Assembly (NCBI GenBank): GCA_037074615.1
Contig: CM073542.1
Location: forward strand, 15,020,001 to 15,084,000
Reading direction: 5' to 3'
From: Leucaena leucocephala
Lineage: Eukaryota > Streptophyta > Magnoliopsida > Fabales > Fabaceae
Length of the DNA: 64,000 bases
Below the pieces are notes generated by a model. It saw only the letters and a program-made list of their open reading frames with translations, was not told where the DNA came from and did no database searches. Made by a program: the position numbers and the translations under genes. Positions 36,665 to 46,191 of the stretch are shown here, piece after piece. Each line of letters starts with the position of its first letter. Position 1 is the first letter of the stretch.

Positions 36665-37831
36665 AAGGTAAGCAATCTATCCTAACTTATTTTCCTTTGA
36701 TTTGGGAGCTTGAATTTAGGGTTTTTATGGGAGAAAATTTGAGTTTTCTCTAAGGTGTTGTGCTACCCAAAAACATTAGATGAAAGGGAAAAGAAGGAAT
36801 TAAAGTTAGAGACATATGATTGAAGCTTAAACAAGTTTGTTAAGTGGTTGGTTGTTGAATCAAGTTGATATTATTGACTTTGCCATGGTTGAACCTATTC
36901 GGTATGCACTGTTCATGATGGAAGGAAATTGAATTTTAATTATTTAATGCTTCCATTGAATTTATATGATGATTTTGTGTGGGATTGGAAAGGTTTTAAA
37001 CTTTGAAAGCATTGAAATTCTAAGATTGTAGTGCTTAAAATTCTTCTCTATCACTGTTCACTCACAATAATAGTGATTGGAATTTCATGATTTTGATGCT
37101 TCCAATGGTTTTAAAATGAATAGTTGTGTGGGGTAAAGTAGAGAAACAAGTATGGGAAGAATTAGAATCAAAATGAGATTTTTTTTTTAAAGAATTGTAT
37201 GGATATGTTCGGTTCTGTACAGCAGGCCATGAAGGAGCTGGAATTTCATGATTCTAAGCTCATAAATAGATTCAAAAGATGAAATTGTGTAGGGTAAAGT
37301 CAAGACATCAATTGATTCAAAGGCCAAGTCCATTAGTTAAGATTAAGAAAAGTAAATGAGCTTAATGTTCAAGAGGGAGTTATGTTAGTTAAAGTGAACT
37401 TAATGCTCAAGGAAGTTAAATTGTGATGAATGAATGATTATGTGATGTTAGGAATTGATTGGTATGCTCCAAAAAAGGCAGCCACATGTCCAAGAGATGT
37501 GAGAAGAAAGAAGCTAGATGAAGTGAAAGAAAGTCAAGTATATGAGGTAGTAAAACTTATCCTAAACTTGTATGCATTGAATGTTATGCTTGATTATGGT
37601 ATGACTTTGTTGAATTGTGTTGCTTATGTGTGTATGTATGAAGATCTATTGCTATGATTACTTTGCCCAATTGTGTTTTATATGTTACATGGAAGCATGC
37701 ACATTACACAATGCTAACACTTTCACAAGCAAGCACAAGTATTTACATTCATGCATGCATTGTTTAGTATTGTTTGCTACTGAGATTTCCCCAGAAATAT
37801 CATCCCTTTCTATGTAATCCCAATCCCACAG
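36665..37831 (+). other. Candidate intron inside the LTR leader (best example)
   Basis: AAAG|GTAAGCAATCT (GT at 36668) matches the plant 5' splice site. About 1.1 kb downstream the hairpin TGAGATTTCC-CCAG-AAAT (37781-37802) is followed by a pyrimidine-rich run and CCCACAG (ending 37831). The same arrangement lies at equal positions in six other plus-strand LTR copies (donors 4644, 7520, 19857, 30218, 47039, 51795). In six of the seven plus-strand copies (all but 30218-31346) a clear AG follows the hairpin. The intervening sequence is AT-rich. This is a prediction, and no transcript is available. Confidence 0.45.
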
Positions 37832-38428
37832 GTTTATGAATAATTAAAGATGATGGTGAAGCATGAAGAAAAGCTAGGGATTGGATAGTATATATGTTAT
37901 GTGAAGAATTGTTATGTGTAATGTTGTTGTATGACCAATATAAGTAGTGATGGTCATGATGTAACGAAAAATAGTAAATGATGGAATAAATGTATGAAAT
38001 TTTACATATATTTAGTTAACATGTCAAGCTTTGTTTTGACACCAAGAATACCTTATTTCGATGTCTGTACAAAGAGAACTAATTTTCCAAAATAAGGGAC
38101 CAGAATCTTTTTCCAAAATTTTTGACCAAATAAATAGTAATCTTTGGCGAATAAACTGTATTAATTGACAACTCATTTGGTCTGGAAATTATTTTTCTAT
38201 TAAATTTCAAGATGTTATCTTCATGTATGTTTTTTAACCACTTCATTTTTATTTTTCTAGAATTAATTATGATTTTTTACAATTCATTGCATAATCTGGA
38301 ATACCATATGAACAGTAACCCGAGAAAGAATAAAATTCCATATTTGGCTAATGGACTTTCAAGGTCTTGTAAGTGGTTCCAAATACTACTGAATGGACCC
38401 TAAGATGTATGAAAGTAAGGATGTTATA

Positions 38429-38446
38429 TTTTGATATCAGAACAGA
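38429..38446 (+). other. Primer-binding site, initiator tRNA-Met type (degenerate)
   Basis: TTTTGATATCAGAACAG directly follows the 5' LTR end (38428). It matches the usual plant PBS TGGTATCAGAGC with two G-to-A changes. This sets the LTR border and the element's orientation. Confidence 0.7.
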
Positions 38447-38599
38447 AGTTTCTGGCATGATTTAAGATAGTTCCTAGACCCTAACTCTAAATAGTAAGTA
38501 CTTTGTTAAGTTATGGTATGTATTGAGATAGTTAGCATTGCTTAATTAAGAAAATATTGTAGGAGTAGATACGAGATTTTATAAAGTTAACTCAAAGGC

Positions 38600-38824
38600 T
38601 TCAGTTAATAAGGGAGACCCCAACCAGTAGTGATATATGAAGATGATGTATATCCAAACTTTGATCATCCTTCAGACAATGAAGAAAGTTCAGATAAGAG
38701 TATAGGTAATTAGTCAGGAAAGTCTACAGTAGAATATTCCATAGATATTTCTGTAGACTCAAACCTGCAGTTTGAAGGTCATGTAGAGATTCATCCTGAA
38801 GCTGTGTATGCACCAGATGATGTT
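38600..38824 (+). pseudogene. Gag N-terminal fragment of the deleted A element
   Basis: One frame, with a single stop near 38710, runs from about 38612 to the deletion point. It encodes an acidic segment (VVIYEDDVYPNFDHPSDNEE, then SIDISVDS). The second half matches 12811-12905 of the other A element at DNA and protein level. It is the start of the Gag precursor. I recognise no domain in it. Confidence 0.5.
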
Positions 38825-38931
38825 GAGAAAGAATAAAATTCCAGATTTGACTAATAGACTTCTAAGGTCTTGTAAGTAGTTCCAAATGCTACTGAATGGT
38901 CCCTAAGACGTATAAAAGTTAGGATGTTACA
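38825..38931 (+). mobile_element. Truncated 3' LTR (last 107 bp) of the deleted A element
   Basis: This aligns end to end with 38322-38428. It ends GGATGTTACA and is followed by the ATGAG target copy. Confidence 0.85.
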
Positions 38932-38936
38932 ATGAG

Positions 38937-39525
38937 TGAGATAATTTTCTTCATGTGGCTTTAACTATTGAGAAGCACAGGCTACTACTTGATCCTACTG
39001 TATTAATACACATCCCAACCCCTGCTTGTTAGCATCAGTATAGACTACATAGTTCTGAGTTGAGTTTGGAATAATTGGAATGGGAGTCATGGTTAATCTC
39101 TATTTTAATTCTTGAAAATTATCCTAGCGCTTCTTATCCCACTTAAACTGCTGGTTATTTTTGGTAACAGTGATCTTATTCAACTCCCTATAATCAATAC
39201 ATAGCCTTAAACTACCATCCTTGTTCTTAACAAATAACACTAGAGCACCCCAGGACGAAACACTAGGTCAGATGAAACCCTTCTCTAAAAGCTCCCCAAT
39301 CTACTTCTTCAATTCAATCATCTCATTGGGAGCCATACAATATGGGGCTTTGGACACAGGTCCAACTCCAGGCACAATGTCAATTGCAAACTGTACTTCT
39401 CATTCAGGGGGTAATCCTTGAATCTCTTTTGAAAAAACTTTAGGAAATTTCTTAACTACTAGAATTGTCTCAATCCCTTCTTCTACTTATGTTTGAACAT
39501 AAAAGAAGATCATATACCCTTGACA
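38937..39525 (-). pseudogene. RT and RNase H N-terminal part, with RT catalytic core deleted
   Basis: On the minus strand the segment upstream of the RT fingers (LVVKKFPKVFSKE, FAIDIVPGVGPVSKAPY, GELLEKGFI) and the motif SWGALVLFVKNKDGSLRLC-IDYREL are clear. At about 39160 the sequence jumps from ITVTKN straight to NQQFKWDKK, the segment just before RNase H, and then to NYVVYTDANKQGLGCVLIQ and KPHEENYLTH. The palm with the catalytic YIDD, roughly 200 residues by comparison with the family, is missing. Short AAAAATAA-type homology at the join suggests a deletion between small repeats. There are also at least five stop codons. This copy cannot reverse transcribe. Confidence 0.88.
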
Positions 39526-39936
39526 TCATTTTCGCAAATATTTATCTACTTGAGCCTCTGTTATAAAATTCAGTCTCACTTCTAAATTCATATCTATGGC
39601 TTTTGGACAAAGAACTAGGATCTTATTCTTACAGTCTAATATCACATTATTGGCAGATAACCAGTTCAATCCAATTATGACATCGATATCATGGAAAGGC
39701 ATGCATATTAAGTCTAGAGTAGTGCAACAATATTCATACCAAATAACACTATTTAGGCAAACATCAGATGCAACTACTCTAGTATTTGTAGGGGTTGTCA
39801 CACATATGGCATAATGTAACTTGCTAATTGTAAGGCCTAAACATTTAGCACATTCATAAGAAACAAAGGAATGACTTGCACCTGAATCAAACATAGCAAT
39901 CACAGAGTGATTATTGAGATATATTGTACCTATCAT
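39526..39936 (-). pseudogene. Aspartic protease (retropepsin) domain of the gypsy polyprotein
   Basis: An open stretch of 136 codons on the minus strand. The active-site motif is MFDSGASHSFVS at residues 15-26, with catalytic D17 in DSGA. A second conserved element, MPFHDIDVIIGLNWLSANN, follows about 60 residues later, as in gypsy retropepsins. The protease would cut Gag and Pol out of the precursor in the virus-like particle. It lies between the zinc knuckles (40030-40120) and the RT (below 39520), which is the normal Ty3 order, and no stop falls inside the domain. It is a fragment of a dead polyprotein, not a separate gene. Confidence 0.88.
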
Positions 39937-40270
39937 CTCGGGTGAGTTCTAAGCATCTTCCCTTGTAAGTGCAAACACTCGACCTTGAGTTCATGGCCTT
40001 TGATTATTTACTTCTTAAGGACATTCCTTAGAGAAATGTCTAGGTTTTCCACATATACAACAATCATTCTGTCCCATCAAACATAGCCTATCACAATGAT
40101 TCTTTCCACACTTGTCACACACTCAGAACCTTGAGTCCTTATTGCCTGTATTGCCTCAAAAGTTTCCTTGAGTAGGCATTTTGTTCTACCACTGCCTCTT
40201 CCTCTTCTTATAATAGCCACTACCACTAGAAGCATCTCGACTTTAATTGCTCCTTTCAGGAACAACATTC
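39937..40270 (-). pseudogene. Gag C-terminus with CCHC zinc knuckle
   Basis: On the minus strand CCICGKPRHFSKEC fits the CX2CX4HX4C nucleocapsid knuckle exactly (about 40069-40028). Just upstream CDKCGKNHCDRLC looks like a degenerate partner knuckle. Before them is a basic stretch rich in Arg and Gly. The knuckles bind the element's RNA during packaging. A stop follows the knuckle, so the link to the protease is broken. Confidence 0.8.
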
Positions 40271-41311
40271 CCTTTATTCACTAGCTTAAATAACATTTGA
40301 TGATTTAGACTATTTTCAATTATTCGACATACCTCCACTGCTTTGTTGAATTGGCTATATTGCTGAGGAGTCATCTTCTCTTTCAAGGTAACATTCAATT
40401 CTCTAATAATTCTTTTTGTTATCTAGCGTTCATTGTCTACTTGCTAAAGATAAGTGGAGTATTGAGAAAGACGAATAAACTTAGCTAGATATTCATCAAA
40501 AGGCTCCTTCTCTCCTTGCCTCAGTACAAGGAATTCAGCTTCTCGCTCATTGCATACTGAGTAAGGAAAATATTTCTCATATAATTATTCAAGAAACTCT
40601 TTCTCATGTAATAGGAATGTCTCTAGCTTGTAGCAGCAGTTCAGTGTTCTTCCACCACTGGTCTACATCCTTTTCTAACTGATAAATGGCCATCTGGGCT
40701 TACTTTCATATGGACAATCGAGCACTTTGAAAATCTTTTCTAACTGACTGATCCAATCCTTTGCCTTTGAACATCAAATGTCCCCTCAAACATTGGAGGA
40801 CTATTCTTAAAGAACTTTGTCATTCACTACTGAATATTAATAGAATCAACCACCTATCTAGTCTGCCTAGGTGGCTATATCTGCTGCTGCACCATCTCAG
40901 GTTCTACATCAGCTACTCCTACAGGTTCTGGATGTCTTAGATTTCCTACAGCCTCTGCTACTTCTATTGCTATAGCAGCATCTCTCTCCTAGTCGCTTCA
41001 CGCTTGAGCTGTTCGCATCTCCTTAATCATCTTTTGCTACTACTCTAGACATTCTAGAATTATATTATTAATATCCCCAGGGTTTTATGGTTTTTCTGAG
41101 GAAACAGTCCTTCTTGTTCATACCATTTTTATTTTACTATCTAAATAGGAGAGGAATATAGTAAATAACATAATTTATATTTCATCCAAAACATTGTATA
41201 TAATAAGTTTAGTAACATCACTAGATCTTTTATACATAACTTAAATACATAGACAACATCATCATTCATAAGTACATAGACAATATTATCATTCATAAGC
41301 ATAACATTACT
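40271..41311 (-). pseudogene. Gag capsid region of the gypsy element
   Basis: No frame stays open, but on the minus strand the Retrotrans_gag segment can be followed. It includes QWWKNTE (about 40665), SVCNEREAEFLVLRQGEKEP and FDEYLAKFIRLSQYS (about 40550-40460), then the NSLNHQMLFKLVNKGN stretch before the knuckles. Stops and small frameshifts are frequent. The region upstream (41000-41310) is poorly conserved and I see nothing certain in it. Confidence 0.75.
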
Positions 41312-41677
41312 CTACACTTTCTCAAAAGTGATTCTGATGAACTCTTCTTCCATAAAGATCCAATCTGGGATGCTCTCATATGGTTCTTCCTCAAAATATT
41401 GATCCAATCCAGTTCTCCAAGTCTCAGTGAGGGGTAAGATATAATCCACAATATTGGTCCAATCTCTAAGGGTAATAGTATTTGGATCAAAAGCTTGATA
41501 AGTATCCCATACTCTGGTTATAAAATCCATGTAAATCCTATAGTCTTAGTCTACCTCCCTAACCAAAAGTCGTCCTAAGTCATATAACTGTCTGGCCAAC
41601 TCCACAGCTTTCTCAAACTGCTCCTCATTCATATTTCTTCCTGGTACTAGCTCTATGCTTTGGGTGTCCAGGTGTAT
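41312..41677 (-). pseudogene. N-terminal Gag segment, domain not recognised
   Basis: A nearly open frame runs on the minus strand from the insertion point at 41677 to a stop near 41312, about 120 codons with one internal stop (near 41550). It contains MNEEQFEKAVELARQLYDLG and then IYMDFITRVWDTY, TLRDWTNIVDYILPLTETW and EEEPYESIPDWIF. The KAVE...LG stretch resembles the end of the A-element frame at 13322. I do not recognise a named domain. The first residues are separated by the A solo LTR at 41678-44843 and continue at 44849. Confidence 0.6.
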
Positions 41678-44600
41678 TGAAACATCCTTACTTTTATTCA
41701 TCCTATGGACCATTCAATAGAATTTGGAACCACTTACAAGACCTTGGAAGTCCATTAGCCAAATTTAAAATTTTACTCTTTCTCGAGTTACTATTCATAT
41801 GGTATTCTAGATTACACAACGAACTTCAAAAAATCATAATTAATTCTAGAAAAAATAGAAATGAAGTGGTTCAAAATGCTACATGAAGATAACATCTTAA
41901 AATTTAAGAAAAAAATAATTTCTAGACCAAATACTTAGCTAATTAATACAGTTTATTCGTCAAAAATTAATGTTTATTTAGTCAAAAATTCTAAAAACAG
42001 ATTTTGGTCCCTTACTTTGAAAAATTATTTCTCTTTGTACATACATCAAAATAAGCCGTTCTTGGTGTCAAAATGAAGCTTTGCATGTTAACTAAATGTT
42101 TGTAAAATTTCATATATTTATCTCATCATTTACTATTTTTTATTACATCATGACCATCACTACTCACAGTGGTCATATAGCATCTTTACATATAACAAAT
42201 AATCACATAACATATATACTATCAAATCCCTAATTTCTCTTCATGCTTCATCATCCTCTTTCATCATTCATAAACCTGTGGAATTGGGATTACAAGGAAT
42301 AGGATGAGATTTCTAGGGAAATCTTAGTAGCAAATAGCACTACTAAACAATGCATGTATTAATGTAAATACTTGTGCTTGCTTGTGAAAGTGTTAATATT
42401 GTGTAATGTGCATGCTTCGATATAACGTATGAAATACAATTGGCCAAAGTAATAATAGAAATAGAGCTTTATACATAAGAACATATGTAACACAATTTAA
42501 TAAAGCCATAGCACAATCAATCATAACATTTAATGCATACAAGTTTAGGATAAGTTTACTACCTCATATACTTGACTCTCTTCCACTTTATCTTGCTTCT
42601 TCCTTCTCACTTCTTTTGGATATGTGGCTGCCTATTTTTGAGAATATCCACCAATCCCTAATATCACATAACCATTCATCCATCATCATCTAATTTCCTT
42701 GAGCATTAAACTCACTTTAACTCACATAACTTCCTCTTGAATATTAAGCTCACTTAACTTTCCTTAATCTTAACTAATAGACTTGGCCTTTGAATCAATT
42801 GATGTCTTGACTTTACCCTACACAATTTCCTCTTTTGAATACATTTATGATCTTAGAATCTCGAAATTATAGCTCCTTCATAGCCTGCTATACAGAACTG
42901 AAATATGCACACAATTGTACCAAAAATTCTCATTTTGATTCTAATGCTTCCCTTACTTGTTTCTCTACTTTATCCCACACAACTTTTCATTTTAAAACCA
43001 TTGGAAGCATTAAAATTATAAAATTTCAATTACTGTTCATGCAAGTGAATAGTAATAGAGAAGAATTTCAAAAACTATAATATTGGAATTTCAATGTTTC
43101 CAATGTTCAAAACCTTTCCAATTCCACACAAAATCATCATATAAATTCAATAGAAGAATTAAATCATTGAAATTACATTTCCCTCTATCATAAACAGTGC
43201 ATACTGAATAGGTTCACCCATGGTAAAGTCAAGAATATCAACTTGATTCAACAACCAATCACTTAACTAGCTTGTTTAAGCTTCAATCATCTGTCTCTAA
43301 CTTTAATTTCTTCATTTCCCTTTCATCTAATGTTTTCAGGCAGCACAAAACCTTCAATATAACTCAACTTTCTTCCATGAAAATCCTAAGTTCAAGCTCC
43401 CAAATCAAAGGAAAATAAGCTAGGAGATATTGCCTACCTTTAATCTCTAGCTTGCTTGAACTTTAGTACCTTGAATCTTCTTTGTATTGGCTTGAGTTTT
43501 CATTTTGCAAGAGTTTCCCCAAGTTTCATGAACTCACGATTTTGAACCAGATTTAAGGGGGTATTTATACACAATTTCATGGAAAATCAATGGCCAAGAT
43601 TACTTTGTGCACTATTTGATCTAAAGGCTCACATTTAATCTTGGATTTAACTTTTTCAAAAAGAAGAATTATGACATCATCCATGAAAACACAAGGGACA
43701 ACTCATGGGAGTTAGGTGGCGCTATTTCTAGAGGGAGAAACTTCTAGAAAAATTCTAGTCCAATCCAGTACCAGCTAGTCCGATTCCCCAAAAACTAGAT
43801 TGTTTTATAAATCCAATTTTTCTGAGATTTCATAAGATGATTTATGACCTTAAATCTAGTATCTAGATTCTTCCAACCATTGACATTCTTGTACTGGGCC
43901 ACAACTTAATTACAGATCCCCTAGCAAATGACAGAAATGCCCTTGGTTCACTTTCTTGCACTATACTAACCCTAAGGGTATAATTATCATTTATATTGGC
44001 TCTAACTAATCATACTTATACTATATCCTATATTTTTATCCTATCCAGAATGATCAAAATGCCCTCTATCCATCATTGGTGTAATATAGTCTTCCAGGGG
44101 TATTTTCGTAATTTCGCTCTTTTCCTGGACATTGGCCCCTTCTACTGATGAACTGGTATCATGGTTTTTTAGCCCTCCTTAGCGTCATCATGGGCCTATA
44201 TAGGAGGTCATCTAAGCTCATTCTATCCAAGCTTACTTACTGCTAAGTTCCATAATCGGATCACAGGTGTTCTCAAACTCCCGTCAAAATTCACTAATAT
44301 GGGGATAACTTTTCATATAAAACTTCTTCTAAGGTTCTGTCATATTCATGACATCTGATGTCATGGGTCACACCTTCCTGTAACTTTTTCACTTATACTT
44401 GAGGTCCATGAGATCTAATAAAATTTCAGATAACTTTCAAACTATCAGATAAATATCCACTATTTAGGACCCTAATAAAATTTCTGTATTATACTAAATT
44501 AACCAGCATAACTTTCTCTATTTACTGATGAAATATAGGACTAGAATACTTCCAGGCAGTTTTAAGCCTTTTTTGGCTGAACTTTTCCATAATTACATTT

Positions 44601-44843
44601 AGGTCCTTGACTTTTTACTTAATTATATTTAGGTCCCTAAACTTTTGGAAATTATCACTTTTGACCCAAATCTTGTTTCTACTTTAACTTTTTGCTTTCA
44701 ATCTTTTCTAATTTTCATTTAGGTCCCTTTCTTCCTTCAAGACTCATTTAACCTTTATTATATCTTCTAATCATCGTCATAACCCTTTCTAAATCTCTAT
44801 CCACTATCAGTATTATATAAATAGGAAAAATTAGGATATGACA
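41678..44843 (-). mobile_element. Solo LTR, subfamily A, minus strand (TSD TGTAT)
   Basis: A 3,166-bp LTR. On the minus strand it starts TGTCATATCCTAATTTTTCC (44843) and ends GGATGTTTCA (41678). Perfect TGTAT repeats flank it (41673-41677, 44844-44848). It splits the N-terminal gag of the minus-strand element. Inside, in minus-strand sense, are U3 tandem units (44720-44590), a TATA box (43569-43562), a GTAGGC donor near 43431 and the hairpin (42326-42305). It has the same orientation as its host element. Confidence 0.9.
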
Positions 44844-44848
44844 TGTAT

Positions 44849-45088
44849 CACCATATTTAGTGTCTTTGATTTACTAGGACCCATCATATCTGTCTATTTT
44901 GGTACTTGGCTAGGTCCTAGAATATCTATGCTAACAAGTTGTCTAAATGTATGTTCTGTGGAATTTATCAGAGGTACCCATAATATAAGAGTGGAATTCA
45001 TCTAACTGTATGACTGAGGGTATGCTATATCTCCTTTATTCCTCTAAACTGCATCAACTTTTGCACTAGGGTCTACTATCTCCTTCAT
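44849..45088 (-). pseudogene. Distal gag start of the B element
   Basis: A minus-strand internal sequence between the A solo LTR and the remnant 5' LTR. No long frame remains. It joins LTR sequence abruptly at about 45088, with no LTR end and no primer-binding site, so a deletion has removed the 3' part of the 5' LTR, the PBS and the start of gag. Confidence 0.5.
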
Positions 45089-46191
45089 TCCAGTCCAGTC
45101 TGGTACCGATCTGAGTAATTTCACAAAAACCAGATTATTTTATGTTTCCAATTTTTATAATATTCCAGAATATGTATTCTTTCATGGAAACCAGTATCTA
45201 GGTTTTTCCTACCATTGATATTGTTAGACTGAGTATTTATCTGCCAATATCCCTTGAGAAATGACCAAAATACCCTTATTGCACTTTCTTAACTATATTA
45301 ACCCTAAGAGCATAATTATCAGTTCACACCTCTTTATAGTTCATCAGAGTATATACTAGCTCTAACTAATCACCCCTATACTTGTTTAGACATTTTTTAC
45401 CTGTTCAGAATGACCAAAATGCCCTCCATCCATCTCTAGTACAATTTGGCTACATATAGACATTTTCGTAATTTTACACTTTTTTGGGGTTGCGCTGGAC
45501 TCTAGCCCACTTAACTATCCAACCACCTCACTGGGCCTCTGAGATCCCATTTTAGGCCTTGATGTGGGTCCATTACTTTTATGGCATAAATCCCGAGAAA
45601 CCTCTCCCGAAGGTATTTATCGGGTATTTTATTACACTGTAAATTCCCTTAAGAATTTTACAGGATTCCTTTTCTGACTCTATCAATTTTATAAATTCTT
45701 ATATTAAATATAGAAATTTACTATAAAGTTTCATCTGATTCTGAGGTCTGAAAAATACTATAATAATTTTTCCTAACTTCAGGAATTCATATCATTTAAT
45801 CGGAACCTCAAATCAAAAATCTATGTTACGTTAAACTAATCAGAATAATTTTCTCTACTTACTGGTAAAATTTGGGACTAAAATATTTTCAAACAGTTTT
45901 AGGACTTTTTCAACTCAACTTTCTTATAATTATATTTTTGCCCCTAAACTTTTGATACATTACATTTTAATCCCTAAACTTTTAGTAATTATACCTTTTG
46001 GCCCAACTTTTATCTCTACCTTTATTTTTTGCCTTAAACATTTTCTAAATTTCCTTTAGGTCCTTGAACTTTCCTTAGTTACCAGTCTCTCTCTTTCCTT
46101 CCTCAATTTGATTCAGTTTACTTCAAGAATCTCATGTCTATTATATATAAACTGTACATATATATCATATAAGAAAATTGGGGATATGACA
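45089..46191 (-). mobile_element. 5' LTR remnant (subfamily B) of the large gypsy element
   Basis: The 5' 1.1 kb of a B LTR on the minus strand, ending TGTCATATCCCCAATTTTCT at 46191. It is collinear with 25868-26972, its partner 3' LTR, at roughly 90 % by eye. The 3' two-thirds of the LTR is deleted. The flank CGTTT (46192-46196) pairs with CATTT at 24238-24242 as the target duplication of the whole element. Confidence 0.85.

Larger units (their letters stand above)
35231..38931 (+). mobile_element. Internally deleted A element (TSD ATGAG)
   Basis: A 3,701-bp insertion flanked by perfect ATGAG (35226-35230, 38932-38936) inside the RNase H of the minus-strand element. It has a full 5' LTR (35231-38428), a primer-binding site, about 380 bp of leader and gag start, and then only the last 107 bp of the 3' LTR (38825-38931). 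The two copies of that 107 bp differ at about a dozen positions by eye, so the insertion is old. The deletion joins the gag leader (GATGATGTT) to LTR sequence GAGAAAGAATAA, probably by recombination at short homology. It is the one copy here that shows the junction of LTR and PBS. Confidence 0.9.
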
